Origin: Clostridia bacterium
Lineage (GTDB): Bacteria; Bacillota; Clostridia; Oscillospirales; Acutalibacteraceae
Reading direction: 5' to 3'
DNA: 44,281 bases
Assembly (NCBI GenBank): GCA_017625835.1
Contig: JAGAKF010000007.1
Coordinates: 1 to 44,281, forward strand
The translations under genes and the position numbers were made by a program. Positions within the stretch are counted from its first letter, which is position 1, and each line of letters starts with the position of its first letter. Positions 34,073 to 42,400 of this stretch are shown here, piece after piece. Below the pieces are notes generated by a model. That model saw only the letters and a program-made list of their open reading frames with translations. It ran no database searches and was not told the DNA's origin.

Positions 34073-34582
34073 TTACTCCGCAATCAATTTAAAAAGCTCG
34101 TCTGCTATCTCTTGTGCAACAGCGATTTTATACTCAAATCTTGACGGCTGCGGCTCAAGCTCAAGATAGAAATCAAGAGTTTTGTCTTTTGTGCTCAGCG
34201 CAAACCAGACCTGACCGGGAATTGATGCCGCCGCGTTTGCAGGGTCAACATTTCCCATTGAGCCCGTCACACCCACACCGATGTCAGCGTTGTATGTTTT
34301 GCGGCAGGCTTCAGCCATAGCGCAGGCGGTTTCCTTTGAATAAACCGAATATTTATCTATTGTTTCTTCGGGAACACCCTGCTTGATTTTTGCCTCGTTT
34401 GAATATGTTACAAATGCACCCTTCATAATGCCCGATGCACCCTCGGTGTCGCTGATTAAAGATGCGAGTTGACCCGAGGTACAGCTTTCCATTGTTGTGA
34501 TTGAAATATTTTTTTCGATAAGCATAAGCGTCAGACGACGGTAATCGTCACGCACTTTCTTTTCGCTGTATGTTCTTTGCAT
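34073..34582 (-). CDS. pncC: PncC/CinA C-terminal family nicotinamide-nucleotide amidase
   Basis: This 169-aa protein is the stand-alone CinA C-terminal domain, which deamidates nicotinamide mononucleotide to nicotinate mononucleotide in NAD recycling. The signature TTMESCTSGQLASLISDTEG gives the catalytic Ser/Thr and Lys-region context, and VGVTGSMGNVDPAN is the conserved glycine-rich loop. The length fits PncC. It is the first gene after box promoter 4 and is followed at once by nucleotidase 2. NMN deamidase activity is known for the family and not shown here. Confidence 0.85.
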   Translation of the reverse strand: MQRTYSEKKVRDDYRRLTLMLIEKNISITTMESCTSGQLASLISDTEGASGIMKGAFVTYSNEAKIKQGVPEETIDKYSVYSKETACAMAEACRKTYNADIGVGVTGSMGNVDPANAAASIPGQVWFALSTKDKTLDFYLELEPQPSRFEYKIAVAQEIADELFKLIAE

Positions 34583-34611
34583 ATAACCGCCTCCGATAAT
34601 TATTCAATTGT

Positions 34612-34653
34612 ATTATAACATTATATTTAGCCCTGCACATTGTACTTTAGTGC
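34612..34653 (-). promoter_or_regulatory. box promoter 4 (pncC-nucleotidase 2)
   Basis: The minus strand has the exact consensus box at 34635-34653, 17 nt, then TATAAT at 34612-34617, about 30 nt before the pncC start. Confidence 0.85.
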
Positions 34654-34667
34654 TAAAATTCAAAAAA

Positions 34668-34689
34668 GCGGCGGTATTTCTACCGCCAC
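34668..34689 (-). terminator. terminator of DUF5067-like lipoprotein gene
   Basis: A GGCGGTA / TACCGCC stem with a 4-nt loop, extended by flanking pairs, and a T run on the minus strand. Confidence 0.8.
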
Positions 34690-34711
34690 TGAATTATAAA
34701 ATTATGTAATT

Positions 34712-35674
34712 TTATTTTACGGGAATCTGAATTGCCGCACCTGTTGTGTCACCTTTTCCGTAGATGTCATAGATTTCAAATTCAACTGTTGATGTTGAAG
34801 TAAGTTCATAAACTACTGAAGCTCTTACAGTTGCACCTGCATCTACTGAAGAAGTGTAGTTGCCGTCTTCGGGAATATAGTTTCCTGCACCTGATTCAAG
34901 AAGCTCAATACCATCCTGATATGCACTGATTTCAGCAAGTCTGTTGATATACAGGCTGTCGTCATTATTGTTTGTTACATCAAAGTAAACACGAATAAGC
35001 TTTTCGCCGTTGTCACCATCAACAAATTCAGATGTGATGTTAGAAATTTCACCCATACCGTCTCTGAATGTTGCTGTTGTCGGCCAACCCTTATTCCACT
35101 GCGGATCTGCAACTGTCTTAACCTTAAGGGCCTCTTTCGGAGCACCTGCAAGCTTTGCAAGGTCGATATCATAGCTCAGAATGTCAACAGGATTGGATGT
35201 AGCATTTCTGCCGACTAACTTATAGTTAACAGTGCCTGTTGTTTCTGTAAGTTTAAATTCTCTTACGAAACGGATTGTGTGACCGGGACGAACTCTGCTG
35301 TTGTAATGTTCAGCTTCTTTGAGCTCAACTTCATAAGGAGCACGAGCCATATCAAGTTCTTCACCGTTCTGTGTTACGATTTCTTCCGCTAAAACGTCAT
35401 GTGCTGTTGTTGTGTAATCAGCTGTTTTGTTTTCGAAGTCGATGTAAAGACGGAGTGCTTTTTCACCGTTTTCATCATCAAAAAGTTCTGTGCCCATAAT
35501 TCTGTACTCATAGTCGCCGGCTTTGTTTGTAAGCTGACCTTTAGCTAATGCCTGAATTTCAGGTGCCTTTGTTGTGGTTTCGCCACCGTCAGGTGTTTCG
35601 CCGCCGTCCTTACCGCAGGCAGCAAGCGCAAAAACCATTACCAATGCAAGCATCAATGCCAATAATCTTTTCAT
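34712..35674 (-). CDS. DUF5067-like lipoprotein
   Basis: This 320-aa lipoprotein has lipobox FALAACG (Cys20) and a short linker. Two similar beta-sandwich regions follow (about 45-165 and 180-315), each with a GEK-L-x-Y-DF/VTN strand and a closing V-x-PG/AGATV-x-x-x-x-Y-LT segment. These recall DUF5067-type immunoglobulin-like domains found in Gram-positive lipoproteins, here from memory. The function is unknown. It is a single-gene unit under box promoter 5. Confidence 0.78.
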   Translation of the reverse strand: MKRLLALMLALVMVFALAACGKDGGETPDGGETTTKAPEIQALAKGQLTNKAGDYEYRIMGTELFDDENGEKALRLYIDFENKTADYTTTAHDVLAEEIVTQNGEELDMARAPYEVELKEAEHYNSRVRPGHTIRFVREFKLTETTGTVNYKLVGRNATSNPVDILSYDIDLAKLAGAPKEALKVKTVADPQWNKGWPTTATFRDGMGEISNITSEFVDGDNGEKLIRVYFDVTNNNDDSLYINRLAEISAYQDGIELLESGAGNYIPEDGNYTSSVDAGATVRASVVYELTSTSTVEFEIYDIYGKGDTTGAAIQIPVK

Positions 35675-35730
35675 AATAGTACTCTCCTTTTGTTTTGAGA
35701 ATTTATGTATATTTGCTATACATCAATTGT

Positions 35731-35772
35731 ATTATATAACCTTTTTCTGCGTTGCACATTGTACTTTAGTGC
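35731..35772 (-). promoter_or_regulatory. box promoter 5 (DUF5067-like lipoprotein)
   Basis: The minus strand has the exact consensus box at 35754-35772, 17 nt, then TATAAT at 35731-35736, with the start codon about 60 nt downstream. Confidence 0.85.
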
Positions 35773-35884
35773 AGAATTTTAAGCTTTTTTGAAAGTTAAG
35801 GTCGTTAGGATAATTACACTTATTAACCACAACGATTCGATTGACGATAAGGATATTGAACTGTGCAGTTCCGATTAAACAATT

Positions 35885-35919
35885 AAAAATGCTGGCAGAG
35901 CGAATCTGTCAGCATTTTT
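35885..35919. terminator. hairpin with A/T runs on both sides
   Basis: Arms AAAAATGCTGGCAG and CTGTCAGCATTTTT pair with one mismatch around a 7-nt loop. It could terminate transcription in either direction; no complete gene ends here. Confidence 0.6.
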
Positions 35920-35992
35920 CTGTACTTGAAGCTTATCGCTTTAGTTTTTCTTTTTTTATTAAAATTCTTTTTATCTAACATATTAAAACTGA

Positions 35993-36115
35993 AGACACAG
36001 GCTACCAGAGATTCTCACACAGGGACAGATTCTTGTCGCTTGTGGGTGGACGAGCAATACGGATATGCATTAAGTATTTGTTCGTCCGCTGAGATGCCGT
36101 GAGGTGCGATTTTTA
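35993..36115. ncRNA. candidate structured RNA
   Basis: A GC-richer segment within AT-rich flanks contains a long stem (36048-36060 with 36074-36087, GGACGAGCAATAC against GTATTTGTTCGTCC, mostly paired) and a preceding stem-like pair (CACA..GACA with TGTC..TGTG, about 36016-36045). It ends before a T-rich run. I do not recognise an RNA family, and the strand is undecided. Confidence 0.3.
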
Positions 36116-36181
36116 TGTTTTTATCGCCTGTAGAATTACCTGAACACTTTTGAATCAGTACTTTATGTACCAACTAAAAAA

Positions 36182-36208
36182 CAGAGTTGATTTTTATGTT
36201 CAACTCTG
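36182..36208 (-). terminator. terminator of sigma tail copy 2
   Basis: A perfect 9-bp stem CAGAGTTGA / TCAACTCTG followed by a T run on the minus strand, 19 bp after the stop codon. Copy 1 has no equivalent; its downstream flank is the tRNA-Leu promoter. Confidence 0.75.
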
Positions 36209-36226
36209 CGATAACACTAAACGATA

Positions 36227-36706
36227 TTAACTGCTTTTTATCTTTTTTAATGCACCTTTCTCCAGTCTGCTTACCTGAGCTTGGGAAATACCAACTTCCT
36301 CAGCAACTTCTGTTTGAGTTTTCCCTAGCATAAAGCGAAGATTCAATATACGTTTTTCTCTTTCAGACAAACTTCTTATTGAATCTTTAATTAGAATTTC
36401 ATCCATCCAACTGTCAGCAGTGTTTTTATCGCTTATCTGATCCATTACATAGATAGCTTCGCCTCCGTCATTGTAGACAGGTTCATATAAAGATACAGGA
36501 TCAACTATTGATTCAAGTGCAATAACCACCGTTTCTTTTTTTAAGTCAAGTTCTTTTGCAATCTCTTCAACCGTCGGCTCACGGTCAAGCTTATTGGAAA
36601 GATTATCTCTTATCTGAATTGCTCTGTAAGCAGTGTCACGCATAGACCTGCTGACTCTGACCGCATTATTGTCCCTGAGATATCTCCTGACTTCACCGAT
36701 TATCAT
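36227..36706 (-). CDS. SigG-like sigma factor tail, copy 2 (regions 2.4-4 only)
   Basis: This 159-aa ORF is the same SigG C-terminal fragment as copy 1, with about 87% identical residues (21 differences by my count) and no gaps. It starts at the ATG that corresponds to the internal PMIIGE methionine of full-length SigG; again there is no Shine-Dalgarno. The region 4 helix-turn-helix TEVAEEVGISQAQVSRLEKG is intact. DNA divergence from copy 1 is far larger than protein divergence, mostly third positions, consistent with purifying selection. It has its own terminator, unlike copy 1. Pseudogene status is possible but not favoured. Confidence 0.65.
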   Translation of the reverse strand: MIIGEVRRYLRDNNAVRVSRSMRDTAYRAIQIRDNLSNKLDREPTVEEIAKELDLKKETVVIALESIVDPVSLYEPVYNDGGEAIYVMDQISDKNTADSWMDEILIKDSIRSLSEREKRILNLRFMLGKTQTEVAEEVGISQAQVSRLEKGALKKIKSS

Positions 36707-36751
36707 CGGAATGTTATGAGCAAGTTGAGACGTCGAAAAGGAGAGTTATCT

Positions 36752-37294
36752 ATGACACGTAAGGAAGCATTAAAAAAGGCAATTGAAATCTTATCTGAAC
36801 ACCCTGAAAACATTGATATTACGAGATTTTTACAGGATATTCACGACGAATTACCACTGATACATTGGACTGATAAATCAATCAGAGATACTGTAGAACA
36901 ATTTATTATTGACAACGGTAGAACTCCAACTGCAACCGACTTCAAGAAAAAAGGTATGCCCCCTCACCCGGTTTTTAAACAGAAATATAATATGACGCTT
37001 GCAGAATGGTTGAACGAAAACTATCCTGTTTCAAAAGTTACATCAGAAAAGCTAAAGCTTAAACATACGGACAACTTCAAAAAAGATTATGAACGTATCA
37101 AACCAACTAGCAAAGAAGAATTTAACAAAAACAGATCTAAAGGAACACTTGGTTGGCAATCAGTTGCCAAGTATTATGATTGTACATCATGGCATATATT
37201 AATTAACACACTTGATTTGCCGATATACGTAGATCAAAAACAACATCCTACTATTAAAGTTAATATAATTACAGATTATGATTTTAAGGATTAG
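36752..37294 (+). CDS. HNR-like (homing-endonuclease-associated repeat) protein, copy 2
   Basis: This 180-aa protein is about 88% identical to copy 1 (22 differences by my count) and of the same length. The repeat-like segment NGRTPTATDFKKKGMPPHPVF is nearly unchanged, and differences cluster elsewhere, for example HPENIDITRF and WHILINTLDLPIY. At the DNA level it is much closer to copy 1 than the adjacent sigma tails are to each other. AAAGGAGAG precedes the ATG at 36752. Function unknown; DNA binding is inferred from the repeat family. Confidence 0.65.
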   Translation: MTRKEALKKAIEILSEHPENIDITRFLQDIHDELPLIHWTDKSIRDTVEQFIIDNGRTPTATDFKKKGMPPHPVFKQKYNMTLAEWLNENYPVSKVTSEKLKLKHTDNFKKDYERIKPTSKEEFNKNRSKGTLGWQSVAKYYDCTSWHILINTLDLPIYVDQKQHPTIKVNIITDYDFKD

Positions 37295-37304
37295 ATATAT
37301 TACA

Positions 37305-37332
37305 AAAGGATGGCATTTCTGCCATCCTTTTT
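37305..37332. terminator. bidirectional terminator between HNR-like copy 2 and the cohesin operon
   Basis: A perfect 12-bp stem AAAAGGATGGCA / TGCCATCCTTTT with a 4-nt loop lies between the convergent units. Confidence 0.85.
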
Positions 37333-37358
37333 GCCTATTGTTTCTTTCCCCTATTTTA

Positions 37359-39476
37359 TCAATACCAGATCCATCCGAAGAGAACAATAACGATAATCCA
37401 CTGCCACCACTTATATTCAACTTTTACCTTACAAGTATCTTTAACTGTATTACCGTATTCATCTGTTACTGTTACCGTAATTGTAGCTTCGCCCCTATCA
37501 CCTGTTGAAATATTGCCGTTTGCATCAACAGATGCAACAGAGGGACTGGAAGATGAGTATCTAACTGAGTATTTCACACCTGAGTCAACTTTAATTGACG
37601 GTGTAATTGTCGCTGAATCCTTGTAGTAGAGTGTTACATCAGATACAGAAACGCTGTGAACCTTACCTATAACTACAGGAATTATTTCTGTCTTTAACTC
37701 TACACCGCAAACGGAGCAGCTCATTGTCTTAATACCCGTCTGAGTTGAAGTAGCAGGAGTTGTTACAACCCATTTGCCTTCTGTATGACCCTTTGCAGGT
37801 GTATAGTCAGCGATATAACTGTCACCGCAAGAGCAAGTGTATGTTGTATAACCCTGCTCAGTACATGTGGGAGCTGTTACAACTGCGCTATGGCTGTGTG
37901 CTGTGATCTTATCAATCACTTCTGTATAGCTCTTGCCACATGCACAAGTGTATGTCATAACACCTGTTGAAGTATGTGTTGCAGGAGTTGTAACCTTTGA
38001 TGTGTAACTGTGGCCCGTTGCCGGGATTACTGTTACATTAATTTTGCTATCACATTTTGTACAATGCTGTGATTTGCTGCCTGCCTTTTCACATGTTGCT
38101 GCTACGTCAATTGTATAGCTTGTTGAATAGTTGTGACCACTTGCTGCAATTGCTTCTGTATAACTCTTAGAACATCTTGAGCAAGTAAATGTCTTCACAC
38201 CTACTTTTTCACATGTCGCAGCTGTTGTTACTTTTGAAGTATAGTTATGTCCTAATGCTGGGATTGCCTCTGTATAACTCTTTGAGCACTTTGAGCAAGT
38301 AAATGTTTTTACACCTGCTTTTTCACATGTTGCGGGTGTTGTTACCTTTGATGTGTAACTATGGCCAGTTGCTGGAATTGCTGTTACATTCTGCTTGCTG
38401 TCACACTTTGTACAATGCTGTGATTTGCTGCCTGCCTTTTCACATGTTGCTGCTACGTCAATTGTATAGCTTGTTGAATAGTTATGACCAAGTGCTGCAA
38501 TTGCTTCTGTATAACTCTTTGAGCACTTTGAGCAAGTAAATGTTTTTACGCCTGCTTTTTCACATGTTGCGGGTGTTGTCACCTTTGATGTATAGCTATG
38601 ACCTGTTGCAGGGATTGCTGTTATATTCTGCCTTTCAGAACATCTTGAACAATGCTGTGATTTCTCACCTGCTTTATCACATGATGCAGCTACATCAATC
38701 GTATAGCTTGTTGAATAGTTATGACCAAGTGCCGCAATATCTTTTGTTTCTGACTTCTTACATACTGAACATGTACGTGTCTGCTTACCTGCTGCCGTAC
38801 ATGTTGCTGGTGTAGTGGTTGTCCATGCACTGAAGCTACAATTGCCTAACGGAAGCTTTGCATCTGAACCAGAAATAACTTCGCCACAATCATTACAACG
38901 TGTATATGCATTATTACCCTGTACTAAACATGTTGATGCTTTAGCTGCAACTTTTGTAGTATTAGTGTGCTTACAAGCAGCTGCTTTAACATCGATTGAT
39001 CCATTGACAAGACCAAAAGAAATCGGATTCATATCCTTGTCGATTACTTCATAGTTATCAACATCATATGACACAGTAATTGAATACTTTTTAACAGTCG
39101 CATTGTCTGCAACCTTGAATTTCAAAGTAACTGCTGTACCGTTGTTTGTAATATTTGTTGTCGCTGTATCATTTGCCCAGCTCAATGTATACGGATTCTT
39201 GTAGTTGTTGCTGTGGAATGCCGAGCCAAGAATACCGCCATCTGTTACTCCTGTTAATGTAAGTGCAGATGAATCGAAACCAATTGTTAACAAAACTGAT
39301 GTTACACCGGGGTTGTTTGCAATATTAACTGTTACATCTACAGTGTCGCCCGGATTTGCTTCAACGTTTGATGCTGAAATTGTGGGATTTGCTGCTGTTA
39401 CGGAAAAAATTGTCTGTGGTACAAGCATTAATAAAGTTAACATCAATGCTATAACCGAAGTAAGTGTTCTTTTCAT
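37359..39476 (-). CDS. secreted cohesin-like protein with Cys/His repeats, Ig-like domain and C-terminal anchor
   Basis: This 705-aa protein has a signal peptide (1-28) and a cohesin-like domain (about 30-165, with PGDTVDVTVNIANNPGVTSV). About eleven Cys/His repeats of 30-36 aa (PATCEKAG..TFTCSKCSKSYTEAI..LGH) follow, then a bacterial Ig-like domain (about 600-690, ASVDANGNISTGDRGEATITV) and a terminal hydrophobic WWQWIIVIVLFGWIWY. Cohesins bind dockerins in scaffold complexes; dockerins occur in the two genes upstream in this operon. The final hydrophobic stretch without a charged tail may anchor it to the membrane. It starts 15 bp after the M23 gene. Confidence 0.8.
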   Translation of the reverse strand: MKRTLTSVIALMLTLLMLVPQTIFSVTAANPTISASNVEANPGDTVDVTVNIANNPGVTSVLLTIGFDSSALTLTGVTDGGILGSAFHSNNYKNPYTLSWANDTATTNITNNGTAVTLKFKVADNATVKKYSITVSYDVDNYEVIDKDMNPISFGLVNGSIDVKAAACKHTNTTKVAAKASTCLVQGNNAYTRCNDCGEVISGSDAKLPLGNCSFSAWTTTTPATCTAAGKQTRTCSVCKKSETKDIAALGHNYSTSYTIDVAASCDKAGEKSQHCSRCSERQNITAIPATGHSYTSKVTTPATCEKAGVKTFTCSKCSKSYTEAIAALGHNYSTSYTIDVAATCEKAGSKSQHCTKCDSKQNVTAIPATGHSYTSKVTTPATCEKAGVKTFTCSKCSKSYTEAIPALGHNYTSKVTTAATCEKVGVKTFTCSRCSKSYTEAIAASGHNYSTSYTIDVAATCEKAGSKSQHCTKCDSKINVTVIPATGHSYTSKVTTPATHTSTGVMTYTCACGKSYTEVIDKITAHSHSAVVTAPTCTEQGYTTYTCSCGDSYIADYTPAKGHTEGKWVVTTPATSTQTGIKTMSCSVCGVELKTEIIPVVIGKVHSVSVSDVTLYYKDSATITPSIKVDSGVKYSVRYSSSSPSVASVDANGNISTGDRGEATITVTVTDEYGNTVKDTCKVKVEYKWWQWIIVIVLFGWIWY

Positions 39477-39491
39477 TTGTTTTTGCTCCTT

Positions 39492-42400
39492 TTAATTATT
39501 ATATGGAAGTGATTCATAACCGGTCCAGTTTGCAATGAATCTCGTGAGAATTACACGGTCAAGGGTATTTACCTTACCGTCACAATTCACATCTGCTGCT
39601 ACTGTGTTAATGCTTCCCTCAGGATACTCTGTCCAGTTTGCAAGGTATCTTGTAAGGACTACTCTGTCAAGCTGATTTACTTTACCGTCGTTGTTAACGT
39701 CACCAATGATAACATCAATAACATTTACGCTACCACTTACTACGTTAAATTCAACGGGATTCATATCCTTGTCAATAATATCGTAGTTATCGTAGTCATA
39801 AGTAATTGTAATCGGTGTTGAACCAAGTGCGGCACCATCTTTAATCTTGAAAGTGAATACAGCAATATCACCGTTATGTGTGTAGTTTGTTGTTGCTGTA
39901 TCATTTGCCCAGCTTAATGTAAACGGGCTGTTCAACGAGTTACTGTGGTATGCTGAACCGAGGTTGCCACAGTCTTCTACAGAGACAAGCTGAAGTTTTG
40001 TTGTGTCATAACTTACCTTGAGCAACATTGAAGTAATACCGGGGTTATTCTTAAGTGAAACTGATACCTTAACCTGATTACCCGCTGTTGCACTTGCTGA
40101 AGACATTGTAACAGTTGCACTTACAGGATTCGGGTTCGGCTGTTTACAATATGAGCAAACACCGTTAACATATTTATGTCCTGTTGCAGGAATTGCTGTT
40201 ACATTCTGCTTAGCTGTACATCTTGTACAATGCTGTGACTTGCTTCCTGCTGTTGTACATGTTGCTGCTTTATCTGTTGTATAGCTTGTTGAATAGTTAT
40301 GTCCGAGTGCCGCAATATCTTTTGTTTCAGTCGTTGAACACTTTGAACAGGTTCGTGTCTGCTTACCTACTGTTGTACAAGTTGCTGCTGTTTTAGTTGT
40401 CCAAGAACCGAAGCTATGACCTGTTGCTGCAATTGACTCTGTGTAGCTGTGTGAACACTTTGAGCAGGTATAGGTTCTTACACCTGTTGCAGTACATGTA
40501 GGTTCCTTTGTTACTTTTGATGTGTAGCTATGACCTGTTGCAGGGATTGATGTTGCATTCTTTGTACTTGAACATCTTGAGCAATGCTGTGATTTGCTAC
40601 CCGCTTCAGTACAAGTTGCCTCTTTATCAACCGTATAGCTTGTTGAATAGTTATGTCCGAGTGCTGCAATATCTTTGGTTTCAGTCTTACTACATTTTGA
40701 ACATGTACGTGTCTGCTTACCTGCTACGGTACAGGTTGCCACTGTTGTAGTTGTCCAAGAACCGAAGCTATGACCTGTTGCTGCAATTGACTCTGTGTAG
40801 CTGTGTGAACACTTTGAGCAGGTATAGGTTCTTACACCTGTTGCAGTACATGTAGGTTCCTTTGTTACTTTTGATGTATAGCTGTGAGAATTCGGTGAAC
40901 CTTCAGTAATCTTACAAACTGAACACGTTTTCGGTGTTGAACACGTAGCTGCTGTCCACTTGTGTCCTGCTGCAGGAATCGTTTCAGTGTAGCTGTGTGA
41001 ACAACTCGAACATTTATATGTTCTTACACCGGTAGCAGTACACGTTGCAGCTGTTGTTACTGATGAGGTGTATGAATGTGTATGCCATACTGCGTAGAGA
41101 ATTGTATCTACATTCTCCGTAAAACTTTCACCTGCCGAATATGTCGGACTGGTAGCCGTGCTGTCTGTTGACCAACCAAGGAATGTACAGCCCGAGCGTG
41201 TCGGTTTTGTTGTGCTCAAGGTTATTGTCTGACCATAAGTTTTAGTCTGACTTGACGGCGCACCACTACCACCGTTAGCATCGTAAGAAATAGTATAGGT
41301 TTCAGCGGTCCACTGTGCATAAAGTGTGGTTGAAGAACCTGTTAATACTGTAGAAGCTTCTACCTTGGTTCCTCCGGTTTTAGCCGTATACCATCCTTTA
41401 AAAATGTATCCTTCTCTGCTACTTAACGGCAAAGTGCCAACTTGAGGAATTGACCAGACGGCATATAATGTTGTGTTTGCATTTAAGGTGAAGTTTGCAC
41501 CTGCAGAATATGTTGCAGATGTTGCAGATGAAGATGTGCTCCATCCTATAAATGTGTAGTTAACATATTTGCTTTCGGTGTCTACATATCCGCCACACGC
41601 ATCAAAGTTAACCTGATATGATTTAACAGGCTTACTGCTTGATAAGGTTAAATTAACACCGTGAGTCTTTGTCTGTGTTGCAGGAGCACCGCTACCACCG
41701 TTAGCATTATAAGTAATTGTATACTTATTCGGAGTCCAAACAGCATATAATGTAACTGCTGCGTTATTAGTATAGGTTGCACCTGCAGCGTAATTTACAG
41801 ATATTGCCGAACTGCTTGTTGACCAACCGGCAAATGTATAGCCAGACTTAGTCGGCTTTGTGCTGCTCAACGCAAGATCAACATTATATTGCTTTGTCTG
41901 TGATGCCGGCGCACCGCTACCACCGTTAGCATTGTAAGATACAGTATAGGTATAGCTAGGTATCTGGTTCTGATAAATCCAACCAATCTTGTAACCGCCA
42001 CCATACTGTGCATCAATCGGATAAAGTACCTGAGCGATCTGACCTGCTACAGCCGGTGTTCTGCTTAAAACAAAGAATGTATCACCACTTGAAATATACC
42101 ATGTTACGGTAGCTTTCATATCCGCTTTCGGGAACACCTGTATCTGTGCATTCGATACATATTTTTCAGGAGTACATCCGGTATCATGAACAAATGCTCC
42201 CAGCGGTGCGTATTTTTGTTTTGTTGTTGATCCCGCGGGATAAGTTACCAAGCACCAACCATCAGAATATACTGCATCTATTGTGCAATAATCATCCACA
42301 AAAAGCTGACCAGCGTATGTAGTGTGATCGGATTCATAAACGTTCTGACGCGTGTCGCCTGACAGAATATAACCCTTGATAGGAGTATACGGACTAAATC

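Larger units (their letters stand above)
35675..36226. other. intergenic region between the lipoprotein and cassette copy 2
   Basis: This 552-bp stretch holds box promoter 5, a terminator-like hairpin at 35885-35919, a candidate structured RNA near 35993-36115 and the sigma-tail terminator at 36182-36208. A short open stretch at about 35803-35878 (ending LCSSD-stop) has no start or ribosome site and looks like a gene remnant. Confidence 0.6.
36227..37294. repeat. direct repeat cassette, copy 2
   Basis: This is the second copy of the 1,068-bp sigma-tail/HNR-like unit, colinear with 13241-14308. A 61-nt segment at the divergent junction (36708-36768) is identical to 13722-13782. Confidence 0.9.
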
